Counted from the stretch's first letter, positions 47,160 through 59,744 are shown. The stretch: DNA of 64,000 nt from Sclerodactyla briareus (GCA_026419785.1 JAODTK010005747.1:176430-240429), one strand, 5' to 3'. The notes: generated from the sequence alone by a model not told the origin. Made by a program: numbers and translations.

Positions 47160-48750
47160 ACAATAGGGTTCCTGTACTCCCCTAGAAGCTACACACCAAA
47201 TATGAACCCATCAGACCAAACCTTCTGGACTGATCGGGTTCACATGTTTTCAGAACTTTGACCTCTGGTGCCTCAGATGACCTTTGACCTGACCCCAAAC
47301 AATAGGGTTCATGTACTCATCATGGGGAACACACCTCCAAGTTGAAGCTTCATCCATCCAGGTGGGGTCAATTTATCCTGTTCATAAGCCGAAATGGGCC
47401 AAACTATCCACTTTTCACAAATTTTTTCCCTATTTTTTTTAACAAATTCACCCCCACCCCACAGATACGATAAGGGTTCCGTACTCCCCATAAGAAAGCT
47501 ACCACCCAAATTTGCAATTGAACCTGATCAGACCAACCATTATGGACTTTCATGTTCACAAGTTTTCAAAACTTGACCTCCGTGGTGACCCTCTTGTGAC
47601 CTCTTAACCTGACCCAAAACCATAGGGTTAATGTACTCGTCATGGGGACACCCATACCAAGTATAGCTTCATCATTCCAGGTGGGGTACAGTTATCGTGT
47701 TACAAATCCAATTGGCCAATTATTAACTTTTTCAAAAATTTACTATTTTTGACCAAAATTCCCCGGACCCTAGACCAGAACAATAGGGTTCCTGTACTTC
47801 CCCATAAGAAAGCTACACCCGAATTTGAACCTGATCAAATCCAACCATTCTGGACTTATCGTGTTCACAATGTTTTTCAGACCTTGCCCTCTGTGAACCT
47901 CAGATCCCTCTGACCGACCCCAAAACAATAGGTTCCATGTACTCATCATGGGGAACACCATACCAGTATGAGCTTCATCCATCCAGTTGGGGTCAAGTTA
48001 TCGTGTTTCACAGCCAAAATTGGCCAATTATTAACGTTAACTTTTTCAAATTTTCTCTATTGTTGACCAAAATTCACCCTGGACCTAGACCCGAAAACAA
48101 TAGGTTTTCCTGTACTCCCCATAAGAAAGCTACCACCACATTTGAACCTGATCAATCCACCATTCTGGACTTATCGTGTCACATGTTCAGACCTTGACCT
48201 CTGTGACCTCATAACCTCTGACCCTGACCCCAAACAATTGGGTTTTCTGTACTCCATCATGGGGACCACATACCACGTATGAGCTTCATCCATCCGGTGG
48301 GGTCCAGTTATCGTGTTTCACAAGCCAATTGGCCAATTATTATTTCACAAATTTTTCCTATTTTGATCAAATTCACCCCCGACCTAGACCAGAACAATAG
48401 GGTTCCTGTACTCCCCATAAGAACAGCTACACACACTTTTAACCTGATCAGACAAACCGTTCTGGACTTATCGTGTTCACAAGGTTTTCAGACCTTTTGA
48501 CCTCGGTGACTCAGATGACCTTTGACCTTACCCCAAACAATATGGTTCACGTGCTCATCATGAGGAACAACCATCCAGTAGACCTCTCCTCAGGTGGGTC
48601 GAGTTATTGTTTTTCACACGCCCAGCGTTACTACCATACATCCATACAATACTACTACACACCACACACACGCACCCGACACACAACACCACCACCACAC
48701 ACACTGTCATGACGCATAGATTCTTCTTCGACTTTCGTCAAGGATCAACA
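47160..48750 (+). repeat. R1 satellite array, tandem
   Basis: GGTTCATGTACTCATCATGG-type points lie near 47303, 47625, 47930, 48236 and 48538, giving a unit of about 300-320 bp. Each unit also has CTGTACTCCCCATAAGAAAG with AAGCTAC. Perfect TGACCTTTGACCT motifs are at 47278 and 48516. The array ends with CA-rich text and CATGACGCATAGATTC, then CGTCAAGGATCAA. It is inserted between two blocks of R2. Confidence 0.9.
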
Positions 48751-48754
48751 TGCT

Positions 48755-50935
48755 GCCTTATGTGATGCTCCAAGCCCCAAATCATTACGTTCAGATACAC
48801 ATGTCCTATGCTATCGCCCAACAGGTATCCAAATCGACCTTGTCGCCCCTGTCACTTTGAAGACCAGGTGTCAGATTGAAGCGGGAGTTTGGTTTTCCGT
48901 CCATGTAGCAAACAGAGCCTATCACACCATATCCATAAAAACTGATGGTTTTCAGTTCTTTGGCCTGTAACTCCTAAAATAGCACATTTTCTTAAGACTT
49001 AACTTTTGACTTCATCTTAGATGTTGTTTGATTCACTTAACCCAAAAATTACTATGGACTAATTCTCTACGAAGCACCTTACATGCATCATTAATGTATT
49101 GGTCATTTAACAAAACTTTGAAAATTGACATTAATTCAGAAAGTATTCACTTAAAATGACCTAAGGACCTACAGTGTTGTTAAATTTATAGGTCAAAAGG
49201 TGACCAATCCACCAAAGGTCAAATTGAGGTCCAAAGGTCAACCGATGGAGGTCACGAAGTGGATACAAATGGCGCAACCTCCCACCTCGGACGACATTTG
49301 GTTCCATGTTATGCCAAAAAAATAGTTTGTGCCTCACAGTGACATTCAAGACCTTGTGTGACGTGACCGTTTTTGAAAAAATGTAACCTAGATGGGTTAC
49401 ACCCAGTCATGAAATATAAACCACATCAGGAAAGGTAAATGGAAGTTGTTGCAGGAACACGTACTATTTGGCAGTTTTTGCATAAGTGACCTTGAATGAC
49501 CTTTGTGACATGATGGTTACCATGAAAACGTTTCCACATGACGTAAACCCGGTCATGAAATGTCAACATTGCAAGGCAATGTCACGTAAGTTGTCTCAAA
49601 AAATATTATTTTTGGGTCATAAGTGACCTTGGAAGACCTTTGATGACATGTCAGTTTTCATGGAAAAATGTTACTCTCGATGGATGACGCGTCCTACAAG
49701 CATTTTAGGTATCCCCAAAGTATACGGACGATGGATGCTATTGCCCAAAAGTTATCAAAAACAACCTTTGACCCCTCGTAATTGGAGAACCGGGTGCCTG
49801 ATTGAAGCGGGAGTTTGTTCGTCTATTAAGCACACCAGAGGCTCTGTCACACATACCACAAATTGACAGTTTTAATTTTCTTTGACCGTAACTCGAAAAT
49901 AAGACCTTTCATTCAATATTCAAATCAGATCAGAAGGTACCTTGTTGAGATCGAAAAAAAAAATGGCTAACGGAAAACTGATTCGGCCAAAAATATGGTA
50001 GAAAGGTCAAATTGAGGTCAAAGGGTTCACACAGATGGAAGGTCAACGAAGGGGATCACAATGGCGCACCTCCCAATTTCGGCAGACATTTGGTTAATCA
50101 AGTTATGGCCAAAAATAAATAGTTTTTGACCCCTCCAATTGATTCAGACCCTGGATGACGTGACCGTTTTATGAAAATGTAACCCTAGAGGGGTTACACC
50201 CTGTCCTGAAATGATACACCACAGCAGGAAAGGTCACTGGAAGTTGTTGCAGGAACACGTACTATTTGGCAGTTTTATGCCTCATAAGTGACCTTGGAAT
50301 GAACCTTTGATGACATGATGGTTCCCATGAAAATGTTCTCCACAATGAGTACCACCCGGTCTGAAATGTCAACATTGCCAAGCCATATGTCACGGAAGTT
50401 GTCTCCAAAAAATATTTTTGTCCTACGTGACATTGAATGAACTTTGATGACATGTCAGTTTCATGGAAAATTTTACTCTCGATGAGATTGCACGCAGTCC
50501 TACAAGGCATTATGTATCCCAAAGAATACTTCCGATGGTGCTATTGCCAAACAGTTATCAAAACCAACCTTGACCCCTTGTAATTGAGAACCGGGCCTGA
50601 TTAAAGCGGGAGTTTGTTTCGTATATTCAGCACACAGGCTTATGGCACATATCCACAAATTGACAGTTTTAATTTTCTTTGCCCCGTATCTCCTAAAATA
50701 AGCACATCATTCAATATCCAATCAGATGTACCTTTGAGATCCGAAATGGCAACGAAAACTTGATTCGGCCAAAAATATGGTAAAGGTCAAATTGAGGTCA
50801 AAGGTCACACAGATGGAGGTCAACGAGTGGATCACAATGGCGCACCTCCCAACCTCGGCCGACATTTGGTTCCCATGTTCTGGCCAAAAAACCAGTTTTT
50901 GTCCTCAAATTGACCTTTAATGACCGTATTTTTTA
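48755..50935 (+). repeat. R2 satellite array, tandem
   Basis: Units of about 780-790 bp, judged from the AGGTCA-rich core at 49227, 50015 and 50794. Each carries CAAATTGAGGTCAAAGGTCA (or a variant), CACAATGGCGCACCTCCCA, GGAAGTTGTTGCAGGAACAC and ATTGCCAAACAGTTATCAAA. A perfect DR4 (TGACCTTGAATGACCT) is at 49487-49502. Confidence 0.9.
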
Positions 50936-51204
50936 TTTTTATTTGAAAATCTAATCAGTTCATCTACTCATATCCCGCATCTATGTGCAAACCAAGTCAC
51001 CATAGCACCTACGGTTCATCCGTAATCTTGCTCACAAGCTAAACAATAAATGACATAAAATAGGCTAATTACCTTACTTAATTGGGAATGGCGTGCCCCA
51101 ATCTCAATACAGATATTGTTCCACCCCAAACCCTTTTTCCGATGCGACCCTGAAAATTTTGTCGCAATTGCACTTTCGTTCGAAAGATATCCTGCTCACG
51201 AGAA

Positions 51205-51297
51205 AGTGTGACACACACACACATACACACACACCATGCACACGTACAAACCTCTGCACACCCACACGCACACACACACATACACACACACACACGC
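51205..51297. repeat. CA-rich microsatellite
   Basis: Imperfect CACACA runs broken by TACA, GCAC and CCCACACG. They give a spurious low-complexity open frame on both strands. Confidence 0.9.
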
Positions 51298-51624
51298 CAT
51301 AGTGACCACTAAGTCTCCTCCTGAATTTCCTGTTTACTGTTGTGTGGTATGCGTCGCGTGATTCGATCCAAATATCGATAGTTGTACTTTTGTGGCTCAG
51401 CAATATAAATTATGTTTACGGCATCATTTTGTTGCACGATGCAAGTATGAGTCCAGTTTCGTACTAGGTGATTTTAGGGAGTTGTCTATTGGGCTGTAGA
51501 CAAAACGTGCGGTAGTTTGGTTAACTAATGGATGACGATATGCCATTGGTAAATGGTGCGAGGCCGGTTGGAACCCCGGCGCCGCCTGGCGTGGGCACAT
51601 ACCTGCCCAGTTTTGACCCACACC

Positions 51625-52030
51625 ATTTCTGGGCGTCTCTCTATTACTACGTCTCTATTTCCTACAATAGTGGTAACTTTGTACCGATACAAATGTACAT
51701 TGATGCCAATACAATGTACTTTGGCGCCATTTAAATTTTACTTTGTACCGACAAAATCGGTATGGCATCAATTCACACTTAATAACCATCGGTGACATCG
51801 GTAAAATAGTACATTTCGTCGGAACATAGAGATGTCCGAACAAGGAGAAAGTTATATATACTACTGTAAATATAGAGTTGTCAGGACATAGAGGTGTTCA
51901 CAAAAAGATACATAAATGAAGTTCGATATTCCGATGTCTCTATATTCCGACAGAAAATGTACTTTGGTGCCAATTTGTCGGAACAGAGATATGTCGGAAC
52001 ATAGAGATGTCGACACATGGAGATGTAATC
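51625..52030. repeat. Palindromic repeat cluster (TCGGAACATAGAGATGTC words)
   Basis: GTCGGAACATAGAGATGTC (from 51819) is inverted as GATGTCTCTATATTCCGAC (51933-51951) and repeated directly at about 51977-52010. GTACTTTGGCGCCA/GTACTTTGGTGCCA also recur (about 51716 and 51959). A related fragment is at 39.6 kb. It is probably a small foldback element with nested copies. Confidence 0.6.
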
Positions 52031-53292
52031 ACAGAGGCTGCTGGTAGTGGCTGGAATGATAGCACTACAGACACATTACCAGCTCAGCTCCATAACCACA
52101 CTATGAATGACCCTCCGGGGTTGAAAACACAACCCGCTAATGGGGTAGAGTATTGTGCTGAACTGTCTCAGATTGGTTGGTCAGAAAAGACACCGACCTT
52201 GCAAGGAAGTATTGCAGCATAAATCAGAAGATGCTTTCCACATGATGAAATTAGTTGTATAACTAGATTGGTAGCCTGTTGAAACCAGGCGTTTGACTTT
52301 GTCACCTCGTACCAGCCTCATTCACTCATATTTGCAGGATGCTCTTTAACCAATCGGTGATTTGCTAAACAACTCCTGTGCGACTTGCATTCTTGCTCAC
52401 TGTCGAGCTGCATCATGGGCGCCGGACTAGTGGGCGGGTGCGACGTCAACGTTGATTTGTTGCAATCGGCCTTCGCCTCTTTTAACTAAACTTACGGGAA
52501 ACGGCCATGCCTCTGGAAATTACTCTATTGATCTAATTTGGATTGTTTAGACAACCTCCAACCTGGCAATTCATACTTAGGGTACCATACTGACATGGCA
52601 TTTTTTGGCCTAAAATAAATATCTGGCTTCATGGTTTTTTGTTCAAATTATTCATTTTCCCACACTTACTCAACTCCTATTAAGTTACTCAAAACTGGCC
52701 TTACAATGTGTGTTCAGACCTGACTTGCATACATACAAATCCCCAGAATGACCCACAAATGAGAACTAACTGTTTACGTGTAAACGGACACCGTGGTTCC
52801 CAATTACACATGAATTTTTACTTATTTTTTCTGTGTATGTGTATAATATATACTAGTTAGTGATATCATGCAGGTCATTTGGGCTCGAGAATAAAAATCA
52901 AGGTGATTCCAATATACAGTCTTTGGCTATTTTGAGATGGAATCATAAAGTTGCAAATTTCATGTGTAAATGGGACACCAAAGTGTTATCACAGCATATT
53001 TTGAATTTCAAAAGAATAAATTATATTTTTTAACTGTTCTATGAATTCCATGCCAAATTGGTCTCTCCAACTGCGGAATGGTAGAAAAATATGTTACTAA
53101 AAACTTTCTATCATGACCGCAAATATCACATTGTAAATTTGTCATGGGACAGCCACAGTCATAGTCAATCCCCAAATGGCCATATTTTTGTTTTTGGAAG
53201 TAAATTTCGTGTTGGACCTTTGTAAATGCTTACTCAACTGATAAGCAATGAAATACTGTCTATTATCTGTTGGGCCCATCACCCTCATCTAG
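52031..53292. other. No gene seen
   Basis: AT-rich DNA. The frame at 52007-52222 (+) has no domain. Confidence 0.4.
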
Positions 53293-53490
53293 TCTATATA
53301 ATAATACGCCGAGTCTGTCTCTGATCTGCCTTTCTTTCTTTCTTTCTTTCGTTCTTTCTTTCTGTCTGTCCGCATATTCTCCGAAACGGCGGGTCCCGCG
53401 CTCCCGCGGGATTCGACGGGCAGGTGCGGGTCACCCATCCCGCGTCCAGTTTGGGCGTCCCGTCTCCGCTACGCGCTCGAATTTTGAGTA
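53293..53490 (+). mobile_element. Possible Helitron-like 5-prime end
   Basis: TCTATATAATAATACGCCGA followed by GTCTGTCTC, then a (TTTC)n run, resembles the TC(TATATA) AT-rich start with TCTG repeats seen at 5-prime ends of some Helitron/Helentron elements. A GC-rich inverted motif (CCGCGCTCCCGCGG, near 53396) follows. No Rep/helicase frame and no matching 3-prime end were found. Confidence 0.3.
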
Positions 53491-54486
53491 ATTACGATTA
53501 ATTGGCCCTAATTGGCCTCTCTTGCTGGGCTGCCACGCTGCTCCTGCCTGGGCAAATGCTTAACTTAGAGAACCCAGCTCTAACAGCAGGAGCTGCTATG
53601 TACAGGGGAAGTTTGTTTACACTTAAGGGAAATTCCAGCCAAATTATTACGCTTCTCATGTTGAAGAAAAAACAAAATCATTCAAATACCACTTGGTTCC
53701 AAGTTCATAAGCATGTTCGGTTGGGAGAATATGGCTCCTCAAATTTCATATACTTTCCTGATTTCCGCAAACTGGCAACCTTTTGTGACGTCATATCTAT
53801 CTACCAATCAAAGGGAAAGACATATTTCTTAAAATAGATGATAGGTACCATTTTCAATGCTGGAAAAAATGTCATAATTTTTGGAAAAAGGCATATTTTG
53901 GTGTTTTTCTTTGAAAAAAGCTAATTCTGACTAAATGCCAGAAGTTAACAATATATGTAGTCTAAATAGCAAAATTGACCAGCGTGAATTTTTTTAAAAC
54001 CACACTTGCAGTTGCCTTTCATGGGTGTTATATGCCACGGTACCAATAAATAAAACAGCCACCTAGTTTTGGCCTACGTTAGATGATAATTAGGTCTTAT
54101 TTAATTCCCCATGAAGGAGATTCATATTTTTTTTTTCGAACTTGTGCGGCGATACCAACAACCGCATACCCTGTGCAGAGGCTAAACAGTTGCTTCGGTC
54201 ATTTTAGGCTTCAAATTGCATCATTCTTTCGATAATTCATATTTCGGTGTTGTAAACTGTTATTGAAAGTCTCCTGTAAATATTTATGACAAAATTTTTT
54301 TTAGGCGATCTTTCGCGGAATCTTATTCAGGTTGCTCCCATCCACATCAACGCCCATGTGGTTGCTACTGATGCCGGACACCTCCGGCAACCTGCAATCG
54401 TATGAGTCAGAAATCCAATTTCTTTGGGAGTTTTCACCGAAGTACTGCAGACTATATGTTGGGTCATATTCGACCGTAGTATATAC
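53491..54486. other. No gene seen
   Basis: AT-rich DNA without recognisable coding sequence or repeat. Confidence 0.4.
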
Positions 54487-55010
54487 TAATTCAATTCAAT
54501 TCACTTTATTTTCGTCCATACAAAAATACAATGAACAGACAGGACACTAGATAAAGGAGTTATAACACGTTTATCGAGCTGTGACCAGATGACACCTAAA
54601 AACAGAGAAGAAACATGAACAAGGAAAGTGATACAAGTGATACAATTAGAGAATATTGATAGATGAGGTAAGCTTTGAGATTATGTTTAAAGGTGGCTAG
54701 TGTAGTACATCTTAATTGACGTTTGGTAACCTTCCATATCTTAAAGCAGTAGTTGGTCAAAAGTAATTTGCCATGTTTTCGAGTTGTGCCGGCTTACTGA
54801 GAAAAGCATTGTTCCTTGTGCGTGGCGCTAGCAATCGGAAGGACGACCAGGTTAATAACGCGAGAAAATGCAAGAGGTAATATAATTAATTTACATACTG
54901 GTATAGTAAACGAACCAAATCTTTAGAACATGATATCTTAGACCTTAAGTGGTTAATCGTAATGAAGAGCATTCGTTGAGTACCGACGGTGTCTGGAAGT
55001 CGGCAGTTTT
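54487..55010 (-). mobile_element. Non-LTR retrotransposon 3-prime end
   Basis: The minus strand ends in a short-repeat tail (GTGAATTGAATTGAATTAG, complement at about 54487-54508), as CR1/L2/Crack-type LINEs do. Upstream, one frame reads LPIASATHKEQCFSQ and, after a stop, ATFKHNLKAYL, the usual closing pattern of LINE ORF2 (N-S-L-P..., F-K-x-x-L-K-x-Y-L). The rest is decayed. The open minus frames at 55380-55762 may be an upstream part but were not recognised. Confidence 0.6.
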
Positions 55011-56600
55011 CAAGATCTAGGGCCAGGGAATATGGTGAAATATTTAGCCAAACCTACCACTAATTGTAAACAATGATTTCAAGTTGTGTTTTCTTCCCTT
55101 TAAATGGACTGGCAGAACAACATACTCAAAATCAGCAAAAATTGGATTGTGGGACAGCCGCCATTTTCCAATGGCCACCCAAATGGCCGCGCAAAATTTT
55201 TATTTTAATCCGTTTTTTTAGGCCACATCTGCTGTACTAGGTTGCAAAATCTCAAATAAGATGTCCTATTATACGCGAAATGGATGCTCTATCCATATGG
55301 TATGGCCTTTCATAATGTAGAGAGTAATCATTTATCAGAAATCAACGAAATATGAACTTTTTTGCAGATTTTTTTTTTTTTACAGATTTTCGAGTCTTCC
55401 AAGTGAACATCCAATACCGTACTCCCTCATATTGCAAGCAATCTGACCAACTGTTCTCCAAAAACTGCACAGACTTATCATTAATATCCCTGACCAGTTT
55501 CCGGTATTCAGATATTTAATTTTAGTTATGAAATTGAACTTCCTATGACAAACTACCCTGTAGTGCATAGTTTCTCGCAGAACTGGTACATTAGGGTTAT
55601 ACACTTGTCAACTGCTGACAGGGGTAGATGAAGCACAGCAGGAGGGTATAATCTTCCACTTCCTGGTATAGGGATCACTAAATATAATATCAAAGAATAA
55701 CCCATTATTATGGGCATTTGCGAGGCGTATACGCACTCATATTTGGCATAAGCCGTTACCACATCTAGCGTAGCCTAACCATCGGCTGTAACACTAACTC
55801 TCACGCAGCCTAAGCTGTGGTCATATATACACTGTTGGGCCCTAACCTACTTCATCTGTCAGACAAGAGGTCCCGAATTGGACATGGTGTGGAGGCGGGA
55901 GAGTGCAGTCAGTTGCCTAAAATACACATTGAGTAGACCTTAGGCTATAACTAGGTAGGGGAGGGGGTCACTGCTGTCAGGATCAGTGGGTATTTGAAGT
56001 GATTTTATGAATTTCATCCACCTAATGCCTAGGTTTGCATCACGGGCGGTGAATCAGGGTTTGCGGACAGGGGCGTCAAAGTTTCCCGAGAGGGGTCAAA
56101 GCTGAGACAGGGGTGTGCCGGTATTTATGCTCCCGTGTAGCCTACTCTCCAACAGAGTAGAACTGTACCGGCAAGAGGATTAGGTACCTACACTTGTACG
56201 ATAGGCCCACTTAGAAAAGAAAAACCTCCATATCCCCAGCTTTACTCCCGGAAGAGGGGGTTGCATAGGCAAAACCAGTAAGATTGTCATTTCTATTTTC
56301 TTCGTGCAAATAACTAAGTAAGTGTTATAATGTGAGAATATGTTATTGTATTGTTTACTGTGGTGCTATTGTGTGACTGGAATTAGTTTTCCCACCACCT
56401 CCATCTTGAATTGGCCTACACGATGTCCAATGGCGAGATAAGGGGCACTCACATTTGTAGAGAGTCACCCACACCCCCCTATCCCACCCATGTTTGCAAA
56501 TTCAGTAGCCTAGCTACAGGTTGTACATATTGTGCCTTGTGGATTCAAATGTAACAGATATTGAGAAGGTGCCGAAAGGGCAGTGCACCCCAAGTGACTA
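55011..56600. other. No gene seen
   Basis: AT-rich to mixed DNA with only short open frames. Confidence 0.35.
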
Positions 56601-56604
56601 ATGG

Positions 56605-59600
56605 TGGAAGAAGACATGGATGGCTGATCCTAAACAAGCAACTGGGAAGGATGCTGGCAAGAAAATAGCATCATTGAGTGAAGCCATCTTGCAGTGCATC
56701 CTATCAAAGGTTTGATCGCTTCCTTACAAGTCGGTTTGGGTGTACAAATGCACCACCGATTTAGTTGGGTCCAAAGTCCTAATCGATCCTCTGTATGCAC
56801 ATGGATTCGCAGCTCATATGAGGAAGTCCAGAGATTTGGGCACAATGCAGCAGTCGTCCAGAAACAGACATACAAACTACAATAAAGAGCAGGTTCCATT
56901 ACCATAATGTTGTTGACAATGTCGATCATAACATCAGAACTATGATGGCATGAACACGTTCCATGGCATGAGCATGATCGCCATTGTAACTCCGAAGACA
57001 CTGGTCGCAAGTCGGTTCCCCGCAGGCCTTTACCAATAGAAATGTTGCAGGCAGTCGGTGTGCCTTGCAGTGGCTTAGCTTCTCTTCTGTATGGGAAACT
57101 AGAAAATAAGAAGGAACAGGATGATACGTACTACTTTGACCTACTGTGGAAAATCCATTATCACATTTGACCAACCATTGTGGTGGAAGGCTATGTCTAT
57201 CATAGAAAGCGCGCCGGGAGGCAGTGATCTGCGTGAACTTGTACTGCGACTAGGTGGCTTCCATAACCTCATGAGGTTTATGGGGGTAATCGGCAACATC
57301 ATGACATGACTGATTCCGACGCATACTTGAACTTGTGTATTCTGACAACACTGTCACACATATCATGTCTGGAAAGGCATATGTAATGCTTTCTGGGACA
57401 CCTCGTTGTCGACGCCGCTTTGAACACAATGCCGGCAACAAAGTCATTTGGTACTCCAGTATCACATGCACAATTTGCTCAGAATGATCGTGAGGATGCT
57501 GATTCACCCCAAAACAGGAGGGACGATGCAGAAAATGGCTTACCAAATGAAGCAGAACGGTCATTCTGGAGGCAAAGCGGTGGGCGAGACATGTGGCTAT
57601 CAGACAGAACCTGAGACCCCACCCCTTCGGCAGGTGACCTTCAAAGAACAAACATCACGAGGAATGAAGAAACTGGCAACAGCAATAGTGGGGAAGAGGT
57701 TATGACACAATGTCGCATAGAGAGTGGTGATAATGACGACACACATCTGGGAGCTGTAGCACAAATGGCTGACGATGAACAGTTAGATGACACGTAGAAA
57801 CGAGCGCCATCATAAAGATGGCGGAAATCGCCTCACAAAGTGCAAGCTATGTAGGATGCTTTGCTGGCCGGAGAATTGGATTATGGGCATCACCTCCCTA
57901 ACGCAAATACCCCCTCAACGCAAATGGCAGCGGCAGGAAGCAAAAAAAGAATCCAGTAAGGATCTCCACACAGCTAAACTGTGGCTCCTATATTTGGATA
58001 TGATTGACATTGTCGGAAAATTCATCAAATGAGTGCACAGGTGATCGGAAGTTGCACTTGCAAGTCTCGCATGGTATGCTGCCTTTCTTTGCAGCTTTGG
58101 GTCACAATCTATACACAGAGTCAATCTATGTTTATCTTCAGCGCATAGCCCAGTTGCCTACGCGCATCCAGAAGTTCAACAGCACTTTTAAAACGATGTC
58201 ATGTAGTGCGGCAAGCAGATCCTTATTGGGCTGGGTTGTCAACTGGTCTTGTGATCGAGCAGGTTCTTATGCGAAGCCTAAAAACTACAGGAGGTCCTCA
58301 CCAGATGTAGCAGCATGCATGACTCACAGAGGCTCACATGGGTGGGTACTGTCGAATCCTACATATGCAGAGGTGAAAACAATGCTTTGCAGATACACGT
58401 CAGTGCGATAACCGAGTAGCGGCGACCAGCATAAGGACCTATCCCCAGCAAGCACGAAGAGAGACACGGATGACACTGAACGTACCAAGCCTTCGTGTCG
58501 TCCAAAAGCCCATTTGACGATGATTCTAGTTCGCACAGCATTGACACTGGCGTATTACTGCAGTGATTTGTCCACGCTGATGACGCATGTGTGTTTGGGA
58601 GGAAGATTCTCGTAATGGGCAATCAAAAGTCTTGAATATGTCTTTAAGAGGAAGAACCAAGTAGTGAGCTGGGAGCAATAACGACTGGTATATTGCATAC
58701 AGAGCTGTGACAATAGATCTTCCAACTGCTGTTTCAGCGCATGGTGACTGGGTACACAGCATGGTGATTTGAGTGAGGTTGTTCAACTACAAATTGTAGC
58801 TACCCACCAGCGATGTACGCATCTTCTAACGTTCAGCTTGCAGCAGACAAACCGACACTTGCTGATGCAATTTGGAAACAGCTCACTGAAGACGTCAGAT
58901 CACCCAGCCCACCAAATGAAGTACAATACATCATTGATGGCGGTGCTCTTCTGCATAGAATTTCATGGAATAACTTCGAGACTTTGAACACCTATATGTG
59001 TTGATTATGTCAGGTTATGTTGCAAGAACTATCACTCTTCCATCATTGTGTTTGATGGTCATGAGAATGGCCCATGGCACACACGGGAAACGTAGCAAAT
59101 CGAAAAGCAGTATTCCGGTGCATTTCACTGGTGATATGATGTGTCCAATGAAGAGATAAGTTCATCACCAACGAGTCTAACAATCTCCTGAAGGCCACTT
59201 GGGAACAGCACGTATCTGAAATACTACATGCACATGCTGATGCAGATGTCCTGATGGTGAGAATGAATATCACCTCAGCAGAGACGAAGAACACTTTCCT
59301 TATCGGAGACACAAATGACTTACTGTACTCCTGTAGCGTGGCGCAGGAAACATTCTTCGAATTCATTTAGGGACCTCAACCAAAAATAAATTCTAATAGG
59401 TTAATTGCCTAGATGGTGGATCATAAACTTGCTCAAGTTGCACTTGGGATACGTAATGTGACAATCGGCTATTGCTAACTGCCATTCTAGGGTGTTGAAT
59501 ACACATCCGCTGTTTGGCATCAGTAAACCAGTAGCTCTGTAGAAAAGTATGTCAGTGACTACACTCTGGAGCGATCTGCAGTTCAGTCATCCCAATGCCT

Positions 59601-59715
59601 CACATGAAGACATCGTAAGAGCTGAGAGCGGAGAACGCTCTATGTGTGTGTATCACTGGCAAGCCGGAGAGATCATAGAAAGCCATGCGACTTCAACGCT
59701 TCCAATCGGAAAAGT
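56605..59715 (+). pseudogene. Decayed member of a multicopy PIN/XPG-like gene family
   Basis: Reading across frames on + gives one protein in correct order. TWMADPKQATGKDAGKK and IASLSEAILQ (56614-56692) are followed by SLQVGLGVQMHHRF (56724-56765), SSYEEVQRFGHNAAV (56811-56855) and VVDNVDHNIRT (about 56908-56940). Then come ITFDQPLWWKAMSIIESAPG plus LRLGGFHNLMRFMGVIGNIM (57150-57305), NTVTHIMSGKAY and VVDAALNTM (57346-57430), KLWLLYLDMIDIVGKFIK (57976-58029), LHLQVSHGMLPFFAALGHNL (58055-58110), KPTLADAIWKQL and QYIIDGGALLHRISW (58851-58970), and HADADVLMV with LIGDTNDLL (59230-59330). I recall this order from uncharacterised multicopy proteins of corals, amphioxus and molluscs. Their C-terminal D-rich part resembles a PIN/XPG nuclease fold. 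At least eight frameshifts and several stops show it is not functional. Confidence 0.75.
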
Positions 59716-59744
59716 GCTCTAGCACAACCGTTTTAAACCTCACA

